64,000 bases of DNA from the NCBI RefSeq assembly GCF_011762185.1, contig NZ_JAASQJ010000006.1:124001-188000 (forward strand), written 5' to 3'. Below are positions 8,904-17,860 of this stretch, in pieces; the first letter of the stretch is position 1, and the number at the start of each line of letters is the position of its first letter. The notes below the pieces were generated by a model that searched no databases, was not told the origin of the DNA, and was given only the letters and a program-made list of their open reading frames with translations. The stretch comes from Dyadobacter arcticus. GTDB taxonomy: Bacteria > Bacteroidota > Bacteroidia > Cytophagales > Spirosomataceae. Both the position numbers and the translations under genes were made by a program.

Positions 8904-11360
8904 CTAACCTAAATAGCTGCTGATACTCATGATATCGGCAAAAACGCCGGAGGCTGTCACTTCTGCACCCGCGCCTGGGCCTTTAATCACCAGTGGACGG
9001 TCCTTATATCTTTCAGTGGTAAAGGAAACAATGTTGTCACTCCCGGATAGCGTATAAAAGGGATGCTGCGAATCAACTGATTTTAACTCGATGCTGGCTT
9101 TTCCGTTTTCCAGCGTGGCAATGTATCTCAATTTCATTCCGTTTGCCTCTGCATTGGATTGGCTTTCAGCAAAGTAGGGGTTTGAAATTTCCAGTTCCCT
9201 GAAAAAAGCGTCCACAGTGGGCGCATTCAAACAGTTACCCGGCAGAATCTGGGCAATTTTGATTTCCTCGGGTTCCAGTGGGACGCCTACCTCGCGTGCG
9301 AGAATCAGGATTTTACGACCTACATCCGCTCCGCTCAGGTCGTCCCGGGGATCTGGTTCGGTGAACCCTTTGGCCTTCGCCTCTTTTACGATATCGACAA
9401 ACCTGTTCTCCGAATTGAAATTATTGAATATAAAGGATAATGTACCCGAAAGGATCGCCTCAATTTTTAGAAACTTATCTCCACTCGACATTAAGCCCTG
9501 AATAGTATTGATAATCGGCAAGCCGGCGCCAACATTGGTTTCATATAAAAACTTAACACCCCGCTGCAATGCAGTCCGCTGCAAAGAAAGATACTCAGAA
9601 TACGAGCCTGAATTGGCTACTTTATTGGGGGTTACCACCGAAATACTGGCATCTAGCAGCATGTGGTAGTATTGCACAATGTCCTTGTCCGATGTACAAT
9701 CCACAAAAACACTGTTGGGCAAGTTCAGCTCGATCATGCGCTGAACAAATGCTGGCAAACTTGTTTTCACTCCCTCGTCCATTACCCTCGCCAGCCAATT
9801 TTCAGGCTTGATGCCATCCGGATCGAGCAACATTTTCTTGGTATTGGAAAGACCCGCGATATTTAGGTTCAGCAGTCTTTCTTCTCTGAGATACTTGGTC
9901 TGGTTTCTTATTTGTTCGATTAAAGTACCTCCAATCAATCCTACGCCTACTATAAAAAGGTTAAGAGAGCGTGTTTCTGATTGGAAAAATACGCCGTGAA
10001 TGGAGTTAAGTGCTTTGGATAAGTCACTTTTTGCAATAACGACCGAGATATTTAATTCAGAAGACCCCTGTGCCGTGGCCACTACATTAATTCCATTTTT
10101 ACCCAAAACAGAAAACAGCTTGCCCGAAACGCCGGTACTCTTTTTCATACCTTCTCCCACGATCGCAATGATCGAAAGGTTTTTTTCGATTACAATGCTG
10201 TCAATATGTCCCAGGTTAATTTCTGCTGCAAATTCCTTTTCCAAAACTTCGCTGGCGCGCTGGGCGTTTTTTGGGTCAATGGAAAAACAGATCGAATGCT
10301 CGGAAGACGCCTGGGAAATAAGGATGACGCTGATCGCATTATTGGAAAGTGATGTGAACAGCCTTCCTGATATCCCTGCCACCCCAATCATCCCGCTGCC
10401 CTGAATGTTCACTAGTGCGATCTCATCAATGGAAGAAATTCCGGTGATCGCATACTCCTTACCGTTAGCGGATTTCTGAACATAAGTCCCCTCAAAATCG
10501 ACATTGAATGTGTTCAGAACCTTTAATGTAATGTTCCGCGCAAAAGCAGGCTGCAAACTGGGCGGGTAAATAACTTTTGCGCCGAAATGCGACAATTCCA
10601 TGGCTTCAGCATAGGAAATAGAAGGAATTGTAAAAGCATTGGCCACCTTCCGCGGGTCGGCCGTCATCATCCCATCCACATCCGTCCAGATTTCAATGGA
10701 CCTCGCATCCAGCGCAGCTGCAACGATGGAAGCTGTGTAATCCGATCCGCCGCGGCCCAATGTGGTGGTCACACCTTCCGCAGTAGACGCAATAAAACCG
10801 GTGACGCATTGGAGCGCCGATGTTTTGGCAAAATATTCTAAAATCTGTTGATTGGTAATGTCAAAATTAACATCACCCATGCCGTAAGTGGCATTGGTAT
10901 GGATGATCTGGCGGGCGTCACAAAACTCAGCATTCAAGCCTTTGCTTTTCAGTATCTCCGTAATCACCATCGTGGAAAGTCTTTCCCCAAAGCTCATGAT
11001 CAGGTCTAATGTCCGCTCTGACAGCTCCTTAATCCAGGAAACACCTTTTAAAATGTCTTCCAATTCATTAAAAAGCCCTCTTACCGCCGCAAATGTGCTG
11101 CTTTGGTTTTTGACAGGAATTAAACCTCTTACCACTGCAAAATGACGTTCTTCAACGCCTTTGAGGAATTCGACATAGTCCGCATTTCCGGCAGACGCCA
11201 TTTTCCCGATTTCGATCAGGCGATTGGTAACGCCGCCCATCGCTGAAAACACGACCGCAAACCGCTCTCCCTTTTCCAGGTTTTCTTCAAGAATCCTAAT
11301 AACTGTTTTAATGCTGTCAACCGACCCGACAGAGGTACCGCCAAATTTAAGAACCTTCAT
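8904..11360 (-). CDS. thrA: Bifunctional aspartokinase / homoserine dehydrogenase
   Basis: An 818-residue fusion that catalyses the first and third steps from aspartate to homoserine. The aspartokinase domain (about 1-300) starts with KFGGTSVGS and includes GRGGSDYTA. Tandem ACT regulatory domains fill about 305-460, where threonine feedback usually acts. The homoserine dehydrogenase domain begins with the Rossmann loop FIVGVGLIGGTL at about 469-480. Length matches Escherichia coli ThrA. It heads a thrA-thrB operon. A TATATTTG box 64-71 bp upstream of the ATG is a probable promoter element. Confidence 0.96.
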   Translation of the reverse strand: MKVLKFGGTSVGSVDSIKTVIRILEENLEKGERFAVVFSAMGGVTNRLIEIGKMASAGNADYVEFLKGVEERHFAVVRGLIPVKNQSSTFAAVRGLFNELEDILKGVSWIKELSERTLDLIMSFGERLSTMVITEILKSKGLNAEFCDARQIIHTNATYGMGDVNFDITNQQILEYFAKTSALQCVTGFIASTAEGVTTTLGRGGSDYTASIVAAALDARSIEIWTDVDGMMTADPRKVANAFTIPSISYAEAMELSHFGAKVIYPPSLQPAFARNITLKVLNTFNVDFEGTYVQKSANGKEYAITGISSIDEIALVNIQGSGMIGVAGISGRLFTSLSNNAISVILISQASSEHSICFSIDPKNAQRASEVLEKEFAAEINLGHIDSIVIEKNLSIIAIVGEGMKKSTGVSGKLFSVLGKNGINVVATAQGSSELNISVVIAKSDLSKALNSIHGVFFQSETRSLNLFIVGVGLIGGTLIEQIRNQTKYLREERLLNLNIAGLSNTKKMLLDPDGIKPENWLARVMDEGVKTSLPAFVQRMIELNLPNSVFVDCTSDKDIVQYYHMLLDASISVVTPNKVANSGSYSEYLSLQRTALQRGVKFLYETNVGAGLPIINTIQGLMSSGDKFLKIEAILSGTLSFIFNNFNSENRFVDIVKEAKAKGFTEPDPRDDLSGADVGRKILILAREVGVPLEPEEIKIAQILPGNCLNAPTVDAFFRELEISNPYFAESQSNAEANGMKLRYIATLENGKASIELKSVDSQHPFYTLSGSDNIVSFTTERYKDRPLVIKGPGAGAEVTASGVFADIMSISSYLG

Positions 11361-11388
11361 TGCGTGCTAATATTCGAATATGCGATAT

Positions 11389-11413
11389 AACGGCCAGAAC
11401 CGCCGTTTTTTTT
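11389..11413 (+). terminator. Terminator-like hairpin on the plus strand, upstream of thrA
   Basis: AACGGC at 11389 pairs with GCCGTT at 11402 across a 7-nt loop, followed by a run of eight T on the plus strand. The orientation is antisense to thrA, so it cannot end the thr transcript. It may block antisense transcripts or be a relic of a lost plus-strand gene. Confidence 0.45.
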
Positions 11414-11423
11414 GAATTGGGTG

Positions 11424-11431
11424 CAAATATA
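11424..11431 (-). promoter_or_regulatory. Candidate -7 promoter box for thrA
   Basis: On the minus strand this reads TATATTTG, a full match to the Bacteroidota consensus TAnnTTTG. A TTTG lies 22 bp further upstream, slightly wider than the usual gap. The predicted leader before the thrA ATG is about 60 nt. Confidence 0.5.
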
Positions 11432-11460
11432 GTAATTCAAATGCCTGGTATTTCAAAGAT

Positions 11461-11690
11461 CTTGACATCAAAGGCAAGGTGCAGTCCACCGACGGGAATC
11501 TTCCCGGGACGAGCATTCTGATCAAAGGTACCAGCCGCGCACTAAAATTGAAGTCTCGCTGGAAAAGGATGCCACGCAGTTCAACGAGATTGTGGTGACA
11601 GCATTAGGTATCGCGCGTGAGAAAAAAGCCCTGGGATATGCGGGCCGGGAAGTAAGTGGTAAAACATTAATTGGCATTTCATTCAATACC
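11461..11690 (+). pseudogene. Decayed SusC/RagA-type TonB-dependent receptor fragment
   Basis: Two stretches in different plus-strand frames match the N-terminus of SusC-family receptors. From 11464 the codons give KGKVQSTDGNLPGTSILIKGTS, the carboxypeptidase-regulatory-like domain. From 11547, shifted by two, they give IEVSLEKDATQFNEIVVTA and then LGIAREKKALGYAGREV, the conserved entry to the plug domain. The segment normally joining these parts (TGT...DG.F...) has been deleted, breaking the frame. Nothing of the plug or barrel follows, and no SusD is nearby. This is a remnant, not a functional gene; there is no other gene in 11361-11746. Confidence 0.85.
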
Positions 11691-11746
11691 AATACGGCAT
11701 TCGAAAGCCCTTTCCGGACACCTGAACGGCAAAATGAATGTATTTT

Positions 11747-12487
11747 TTAAAAAGCGATGCCTAAGCCGGCACCTACATTGACGACGCCAATAAAACGCTT
11801 CTCACTTACTTTTTCTGAAAAATCAAGCGTACCTCTCACTGCACGGATCGTTACATCCTTAATTTCGGCCTCAGCGCCTATTACATCCCCACTTAATTGA
11901 AAATATAAGTGGCCCGACAATGGAACCCTCAAACTCGCGCCGCCTGCAAGTCCATAAGCACTCGTTGAAGCCGGTTTCAAATCGACTGTAATGGGCTCAC
12001 CGCCCGCTTCGGATGTCCCTATCAGGTTTACGGAAGGCGAATTAGCCCAAACTTTACCACCCTGCGCGTGCAATTCGATCTGGACTCGATTAAAATTGAT
12101 ATATAAGGCCGGCCCAATCATTAATGCGGCCAACTTCCATCTCGAAACACTACTTTGCCAATTATAGGTTTCGCCAAGCACTTGCGCGTAAGAATTTGCC
12201 TTGTCAATAATTGGCTGGGAATTTGTTTTATTATAATTCATACTTCCCGAAGCCCGTAAGCCGATCCACCTTGCAATACGGACATCAAAATTCGCCTGAC
12301 CGAAATAGCCGGATCCGGTTAATCCTGCAAAGGGGTCATCAAGTTTTTCCCGGGCGAGTTCACCAACCGGCAAACTATATCCGCCTGTGACCGAAAAAAA
12401 ACCTCTGGTATTCTGTGCCTGGATTTGTGAATGGACTAATAAAAAAGTGAAGATCAGTAGCGCCTGCTTTGTCAGGGAAATTTTCAT
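11747..12487 (-). CDS. Predicted outer-membrane beta-barrel protein of unknown function
   Basis: A 246-residue exported protein with a clear signal peptide ending in HSQIQAQ. The mature part is rich in alternating hydrophobic strands with glycine and aromatic residues and ends in GVVNVGAGLGIAF, the terminal-aromatic pattern of outer-membrane barrels. I do not recognise the family. I chose the ATG at 12487 over 12556 because a TATGTTTG box with a correctly spaced TTTG lies at 12550-12582, placing the transcript start downstream of the longer option. It stands alone, divergent from a small membrane protein. Confidence 0.7.
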   Translation of the reverse strand: MKISLTKQALLIFTFLLVHSQIQAQNTRGFFSVTGGYSLPVGELAREKLDDPFAGLTGSGYFGQANFDVRIARWIGLRASGSMNYNKTNSQPIIDKANSYAQVLGETYNWQSSVSRWKLAALMIGPALYINFNRVQIELHAQGGKVWANSPSVNLIGTSEAGGEPITVDLKPASTSAYGLAGGASLRVPLSGHLYFQLSGDVIGAEAEIKDVTIRAVRGTLDFSEKVSEKRFIGVVNVGAGLGIAF

Positions 12488-12549
12488 GAATATGGCTTTG
12501 AACTTGTGGTGAGCTGGGGTTTGGAACGAATTTCCAATTATGCTAACAT

Positions 12550-12582
12550 CAAACATAGCCGTTTTATTACATTTATTACAAA
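12550..12582 (-). promoter_or_regulatory. Promoter with TTTG / TATGTTTG boxes for the barrel protein
   Basis: On the minus strand, TTTG (12579-12582) and TATGTTTG (12550-12557) are 21 bp apart, close to the Bacteroidota -33/-7 arrangement. Transcription would begin near 12545, leaving about 58 nt before the ATG at 12487 and excluding the ATG at 12556. Confidence 0.6.
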
Positions 12583-12695
12583 CGACTTGGTTTGGGGAAA
12601 TTTTATCAACACAATGTTATATAAATGACCTGAAATGACTGCTTTTATCATTGGTACAAAAATGGTAGGTCTATCAAAAATTAAATTATTGAACC

Positions 12696-12938
12696 ATGAA
12701 CAGTCAGGAAACGGATAAGGAAGCGAAAGCAACGAAAAATACCAAAAACGTGTGGAAGTGGATCTTGGGTGTTGGCATTGTATTGATGCTGATAGCCTTC
12801 TGGGGAGGGTTTTTCAATCACAAAGAAAATTTCAAAGAAGCGGAGAATCCTGCGGAAACCAGTACGGAAAACAATGCCGCAGTAGTGGATTCTATTGCTT
12901 CCGATACGATTAATCAGGGCGTTCGCGATACTCAGTAA
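12696..12938 (+). CDS. Small single-pass membrane protein, unknown function
   Basis: An 80-residue protein. Residues 1-18 are charged and lysine-rich. Residues 19-41 (VWKWILGVGIVLMLIAFWGGFF) form one transmembrane helix. The remainder is acidic and serine/threonine-rich, probably periplasmic. I recognise no family. Support for it being real comes from the tidy ATG after an A-rich leader, the helix plus acidic tail typical of small envelope proteins, and its own intergenic space. It ends 3 bp before the converging oxidoreductase gene. Confidence 0.6.
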   Translation: MNSQETDKEAKATKNTKNVWKWILGVGIVLMLIAFWGGFFNHKENFKEAENPAETSTENNAAVVDSIASDTINQGVRDTQ

Positions 12939-12941
12939 GCG

Positions 12942-15893
12942 TTACTGCGCTAACGCATTCCATAATATTTCAACAGGATGTAATGCTTTACGTCCTGTTC
13001 CATCTTTGATTTGGTGACGACAACTGGTTCCCGAAGCGCCAATAATTACTTCCTCAGGTTGCTGTCGAATAGTCGGAAACAATACCAACTCGCCGATTTG
13101 CATGGAGACGTCATAATGCTCAACCTCGTAACCGAAAGAACCCGCCATTCCGCAACAGCCCGACGGGATTAATTGAACCTGATAGTTTTCGGGAAGAGAT
13201 AAGGCTTTTTTGGAGGCCGTTAGTGTAGACAATGCTTTTTGATGACAATGTCCGTGCAGCTTAATAAGCTGCTTTTTTTGTGTAAAAACAGTTTTATTGA
13301 TGCGTTTTTCGTCAATTTCCCGCGCTATAAATTCTTCAAACAACAGCGCATTTTCAGAAATCCTTTGAGCATCGTCCCGTAGATTTTCAGGAACGAGATC
13401 AATGTACTCATCGCGAAAAGATAGGATAGCCGATGGTTCAATGCCGATTAATGGCATGTTGTAAGTTATTTTATCTTTTAAAAGACTTACATTTTTGATG
13501 GCCAGTTTTTGCGCTTCTTTCACAAATCCCTTAGATAGATATGACCGTCCGGACTCTCTGTGTTCAGGGATAATCACCTCATAACCCAATGCTTCCAGCA
13601 ATTCCACCGCCTTTTTTCCAACCTCCACATCATTGTAATTAGTAAACTCGTCGCAAAAAAGATAGACTTGCTTGCTTGCATTAATTGCGCTTTTCTTCCT
13701 GTTTTCCCACCATTGTTTTAGGGTCTGGCTACGCAGCATAGGCATCGTACGATCCGGGTGAAAGCCTACAATCTTATTAGCAATTTTCCGCAAAAAAGGA
13801 TTTCCAAAGACACCATTGAATGCCCAGGGTGCAATGGACGCGAGTTTCATTTGTTTGGAAAAATTGGCTATAAGCTTGCTTCTGAGCGGTATGCCGTGGG
13901 TTTCATAGTATTGCTGGGTGAACTCAGCCTTCATTTTGCCAATATCCACACTCGATGGACATTCGGACTTGCAGCCTTTGCAGGATAAACACAGATCCAG
14001 CACTTCCTTCACCATTTCCTGATTGACGCCGATATGTTCCTTTTTATTGGCAGGAGTTAAATATTGTCTCAAAATATTGGCCCTGGCCCTGGTGGTATCA
14101 CGCTCCCTGCGTGTTGCCATGTAGCTCGGGCACATGGTTCCGCCGGTCAGTTCTGTTTTACGGCAATCGCCTGATCCACTGCATTTTTCGGCTAATCTCA
14201 ACATACCTTCCTGTCTGGAAAAATCAAAAATAGTTTGGATCTCAGGTTGGTTTTTGTCCTGCTGATAGCGTAGAAATTCATTCATTGGCGGGGTATCGAC
14301 GATCTTATTGGCATTAAAAATGCTTTCCGGATCCCAGATTCGCTTTACCTGCCTGAACATTTCATACACTTCCTCCCCCATCATAAAAGGAATAAATTCT
14401 CCTCTTAACCGTCCATCGCCATGTTCACCCGAAAGCGCACCATTGTATTTTTTCACAAGCTTTGCAGTATCTGCTAAAACATCTCTGAATTGCTGCTTGC
14501 CTTCGCTGGTTTTGAGATTAATCATCGGCTCGACGTGCAATTCTCCCGCTCCTGCGTGTGCATAGTATGATGCGTGCAAACCATAGCTTTTTAGAAGTGC
14601 TGCCAATTCTTCAATGTAAGCAGGCAAGTCTTCCACCGCCACCGCGCAATCCTCGATCAGGTTCACCGGCTGCGTGTCGCCCGGCAGGTTGCGGATCAAT
14701 CCTAAACCTGCCTTTCTGATATCCCAGGCTTTGGTTGCGTCACTGCCAAATAATAAGGGATAAGCATAGCCAAGATTTTTTGACCTTAATTCGAAGATGA
14801 GGGCCGCAGCCTGAGCTTCTACTTCCGCATCTGAATCCCCCCAAAACTCGACCATCAGCAATGCAGCCGGATCACCCTGCATGAAAAAGCGGTTTTGAGA
14901 ATAAATCGTGTGGTTTTTGGTAAAATCCATGATGTACCGGTCCACCAGCTCGGAGGCTTTGGGATGATATTGCATTGCCACCTGATTCGCCAATAAGGAT
15001 TCGGCTAATGAATTGGCATGGACGCAAATTACGCCCACCGATGCAGGAGGCACGTCCACCAATGCTAATTTCGCCTCTGTCACAAAACACAATGTCCCTT
15101 CCGAACCTGCAATCAGGTTACAAAGATTGATTTCGCCCTTTTCAAAATTACTGACCAAAGCATCCAGTGCGTAGCCCGAATTTCTTCGTGTTACGGATGG
15201 TTTCGGGAATTGCTTTTTGATTAATTCCTGATCAACCGGATTCGAAATCAGCCCAAACATACCAGCCAATACCGCCTGCTCGCGCTGTCCTTTTATTTGT
15301 TTTTCCGAGACCTTATTCGTGTACTCGCCAATATTTTGGTTATTAAAGACTGTTTCGGAGCCATCGGAAAGTAAAGCGGTTACTTCCAGCAAATGATCGC
15401 GGGTGGTACCCCAGGTGATGGAATGCAAACCGCAGGAATTGTTCCCGATCATCCCTCCGATCATTGCCCTGCTAGCTGTTGAAGTTTCCGGGCCAAACAG
15501 AAGGCCATATTGCGCCAGATGTTTATTGAGATCATCCCTGATTACACCCGGCTGAACCCTTACCCACTTTTCTACCGCATTGACTTCCAGTATTTTATTA
15601 AAGTGTTTGGATATATCCACCACAATTCCGCTCCCAACCACCTGCCCTGCCAGCGATGTTCCAGCGGCGCGTGGGATAAGGGTCACTTTGTTGCTCCGGG
15701 CAAATTCAATCAATGTTTTAATATCCGCACTCGTCCTGGGTAGCGCCACTGCCAAAGGCATTTCCTGATATACCGACGCATCGGTCGCATAAATGGACTT
15801 TTGAGCTGCATGCAAAGTGGAATTATCATAATAAAGCTCTCCGTGAAACCGGGAACGCAAACCATTGAACTGAAACGGGGACACGAGGCTCAT
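12942..15893 (-). CDS. FAD-linked oxidase fused to Fe-S (GlcF-like) subunit
   Basis: A 983-residue fusion of a GlcD-type FAD oxidase and a GlcF-type iron-sulfur subunit, which oxidises a 2-hydroxy acid such as D-lactate or glycolate. The FAD-binding domain contains PRAAGTSLAGQ and later GEHGDGRLRGEF. Two 4Fe-4S clusters follow (CSGSGDCRKTELTGGTMCP near 590 and CLSCKGCKSECP near 665). The C-terminus carries CCG-type motifs GHCHQKAL (881) and SGCCGMAGSFGYE (911). No membrane helix is evident, so it is cytoplasmic or peripheral. The substrate is not determined. Confidence 0.9.
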   Translation of the reverse strand: MSLVSPFQFNGLRSRFHGELYYDNSTLHAAQKSIYATDASVYQEMPLAVALPRTSADIKTLIEFARSNKVTLIPRAAGTSLAGQVVGSGIVVDISKHFNKILEVNAVEKWVRVQPGVIRDDLNKHLAQYGLLFGPETSTASRAMIGGMIGNNSCGLHSITWGTTRDHLLEVTALLSDGSETVFNNQNIGEYTNKVSEKQIKGQREQAVLAGMFGLISNPVDQELIKKQFPKPSVTRRNSGYALDALVSNFEKGEINLCNLIAGSEGTLCFVTEAKLALVDVPPASVGVICVHANSLAESLLANQVAMQYHPKASELVDRYIMDFTKNHTIYSQNRFFMQGDPAALLMVEFWGDSDAEVEAQAAALIFELRSKNLGYAYPLLFGSDATKAWDIRKAGLGLIRNLPGDTQPVNLIEDCAVAVEDLPAYIEELAALLKSYGLHASYYAHAGAGELHVEPMINLKTSEGKQQFRDVLADTAKLVKKYNGALSGEHGDGRLRGEFIPFMMGEEVYEMFRQVKRIWDPESIFNANKIVDTPPMNEFLRYQQDKNQPEIQTIFDFSRQEGMLRLAEKCSGSGDCRKTELTGGTMCPSYMATRRERDTTRARANILRQYLTPANKKEHIGVNQEMVKEVLDLCLSCKGCKSECPSSVDIGKMKAEFTQQYYETHGIPLRSKLIANFSKQMKLASIAPWAFNGVFGNPFLRKIANKIVGFHPDRTMPMLRSQTLKQWWENRKKSAINASKQVYLFCDEFTNYNDVEVGKKAVELLEALGYEVIIPEHRESGRSYLSKGFVKEAQKLAIKNVSLLKDKITYNMPLIGIEPSAILSFRDEYIDLVPENLRDDAQRISENALLFEEFIAREIDEKRINKTVFTQKKQLIKLHGHCHQKALSTLTASKKALSLPENYQVQLIPSGCCGMAGSFGYEVEHYDVSMQIGELVLFPTIRQQPEEVIIGASGTSCRHQIKDGTGRKALHPVEILWNALAQ

Positions 15894-16019
15894 TTGAAAT
15901 GATGCAAGTATTAAAAAGCGAAGTTAATGTAAGCAAAGAAACCAATAAGAAACGATGTACGTATATTGGCACAGTTTTTACTCTTTTTACAGAGACCTAT
16001 TATTCACATAGATACAAAA

Positions 16020-17477
16020 ATGAAAAAAGCAGCACTACTGATAATGATGTTCGCCAGCTTTCTGGTAAAAGCCCAAAACACTGCCACTATAACGCTTACA
16101 ACTTCAAAACAAGGCCCTGTAACCGCTACTCTTGTCCAGGAAGATGTTCATTTCCACCCCAATCTGGGCATCGGTCTGGCGGATATTGAATTGAAGCCGG
16201 TCGTATCGGTGGATTTCAAAGAAAAGACCTCCGAGAAGTCCGTTATCCAGCTCACTGAACCCAAAATGATGCGCCTGCAATATGGCGGCGGCGCCATCAA
16301 CAAAACCTGGATGCTTTTTCTGCAACCAGGCGACGATCTCACCGCGAATTTCGCAGAGAACGCCGATGTAACTTTCACGGGAAAGAACGCCAACTATCAG
16401 ACCTTTCTGAAAAACTATTTTCTTGAAAATCAATACCAGTATCTCCCGGTTTTCGGCTATAAACCGTCTCAGATCGATAACAAGAGTGTCGTGCAACAAA
16501 GCGACAGCTTGAAAAAAGTACGCTTGGAAGCCTTTGAAAAATTTAAAGCAGCCAATCCTGCGGTTCCTGCTTTCGAAGCATACGTGACGGCTACAACGAT
16601 CACCGAACCTGCACTTACCCGCCGGGCGATCCAGGAAAAAATCATGCGTCGCAATCGGGTGGTAATGCTGGATGCAACCCAGCGAAAAGAATTGGATGAT
16701 GCTACATTGGCTGATTTTAAGATTCTGGCAGATGATGCGTTGTTAAGTCAGGCTTACCGGGATGAATTGCGCAACTGGGCGTTGATCCCCTCAACCCGAA
16801 AATTTCCGCTGCGATCACAATCCAGGTATGAAATAGGTCCGGAAGCGTTGAAAGATGTGTATGCATTCAGTAAAGAGAAATTGGCAGCTTATCCAAAGCA
16901 AAGGGAATATTTGCTTACCTACTGGCTTAATTATGCGGCTACTGCCATTCCTACCGTGGAAACGAGTAAAGCGCTTTTGGAAGATTATAAGTCCACTTTT
17001 CCTCAATCGGCCAATGCGGAATACATTACAAAGCTCATTCAGACGAAAGAATCGCTTCAACCTGGCAGTGCAGTTGCCGATGTAACACTATTGAATGTGG
17101 ATAGCTCGGCCATAACAGTCGCATCGTTGCAGGGAAAACCAGTTTGCATGGTTTTCTCATTCAGCATTGGTCAGCATGAACCCGGCTTAAAGGCATTGGA
17201 AGACAAGTATGCGGGTAAAGTTTCTTTTGTCTATGTTTCGGTAGCACCCGGAATTTCTTTGGGCACCTGGAAGCAATATTCCAAAGACAGGCCAAATGCA
17301 AAACATCTCTGGGCTTCTGATGAAAATATCGAATTACTTAAAGATAAATACGCCATTGACATTCGGTATCCTTATTTAGTTATAAATCCCACAGGTAAAC
17401 TAGTGAACCGCTGGATTGCCCAGGAATTTCCTGATAATAAGGCATTGGATATGGAATTGTCGAAAGCTACGATGTAG
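16020..17477 (+). CDS. Exported thioredoxin-fold (TlpA-like) protein lacking the CXXC motif
   Basis: A 485-residue secreted protein. The ATG at 16020 gives a signal peptide ending ASFLVKAQ; an earlier start would add a charged extension. Residues about 20-115 resemble the DUF4369-like N-terminal domain often paired with thioredoxins in Bacteroidota, a helical middle follows, and residues about 350-480 have the TlpA layout (GKPVCMVFSFSIG...KYAIDIRYPYLVINPTGKLV). The redox CXXC is replaced by FSFSIGQHEP, leaving only one nearby cysteine. Oxidoreductase activity is therefore doubtful and a binding role is more likely. Confidence 0.75.
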   Translation: MKKAALLIMMFASFLVKAQNTATITLTTSKQGPVTATLVQEDVHFHPNLGIGLADIELKPVVSVDFKEKTSEKSVIQLTEPKMMRLQYGGGAINKTWMLFLQPGDDLTANFAENADVTFTGKNANYQTFLKNYFLENQYQYLPVFGYKPSQIDNKSVVQQSDSLKKVRLEAFEKFKAANPAVPAFEAYVTATTITEPALTRRAIQEKIMRRNRVVMLDATQRKELDDATLADFKILADDALLSQAYRDELRNWALIPSTRKFPLRSQSRYEIGPEALKDVYAFSKEKLAAYPKQREYLLTYWLNYAATAIPTVETSKALLEDYKSTFPQSANAEYITKLIQTKESLQPGSAVADVTLLNVDSSAITVASLQGKPVCMVFSFSIGQHEPGLKALEDKYAGKVSFVYVSVAPGISLGTWKQYSKDRPNAKHLWASDENIELLKDKYAIDIRYPYLVINPTGKLVNRWIAQEFPDNKALDMELSKATM

Positions 17478-17487
17478 CAAAACATAT

Positions 17488-17540
17488 CAAATATAGGCAG
17501 GAAAAGTTGTCGCAATGACAACTTTTCCTGCCTATATTTG
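17488..17540 (+). promoter_or_regulatory. Perfect palindrome carrying the likely higBA promoter/operator
   Basis: Left arm 17488-17511 and right arm 17517-17540 are exactly complementary over 24 bp, with loop GCAAT. The right arm ends in TATATTTG (17533-17540), a full -7 box, which would start transcription about 20 nt before the higB ATG. By symmetry the left arm holds the same box on the minus strand. It could serve as an autoregulatory operator, and the hairpin may also end the upstream transcript. Confidence 0.6.
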
Positions 17541-17562
17541 TTTCAATAAATACACACGCAAA

Positions 17563-17856
17563 ATGAATGTAATCAGCTTTAAGAAGTTAAGGGAATTTTA
17601 TGAAGTTCACCCCGACTCTAAAATTTATTTAACGTCCTGGTTTAAAACAGTGCGAAAAGCCAATTGGAAGGATTTCAATGCGGTAAAAGTTGATTTCAAC
17701 AGTGTGGATTTAGTCGGTGATAGTCGTCTAATTTTTAATATTAAAGGAAATCATTACCGTTTGATTGCGAGGGTAAATTTTGAATATGGAAGATTGATGA
17801 TTAAATGGCTCGGCACACATGCAGAATATGATAAAATAGATGCAGTTAAGATATAA
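17563..17856 (+). CDS. higB: HigB-family type II toxin (predicted mRNA interferase)
   Basis: A 97-residue toxin of the HigB family, RelE-like ribosome-dependent mRNA interferases. The family pattern is clear: SWFKTVRKANWKDFNAVK in the N-terminal half and GNHYRLIARVNF followed by KWLGTHAEYDKI at the C-terminus. The ATG at 17563 gives the standard length; an upstream in-frame start lies inside the palindrome and is unlikely. The antitoxin follows after 4 bp, in the toxin-first order usual for higBA. Confidence 0.9.
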   Translation: MNVISFKKLREFYEVHPDSKIYLTSWFKTVRKANWKDFNAVKVDFNSVDLVGDSRLIFNIKGNHYRLIARVNFEYGRLMIKWLGTHAEYDKIDAVKI

Positions 17857-17860
17857 TCTT

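Noticed and set aside
10000..10404. Long antisense open frames inside thrA, the ABC ATPase, tamB and other genes
   Set aside because: They are frame shadows of strongly coding sequence on the other strand with no leader, signal or known motif.
12488..12556. Upstream ATG for the barrel protein at 12556
   Set aside because: It lies within the predicted promoter, upstream of the expected transcript start, and would put 23 residues before the signal peptide.
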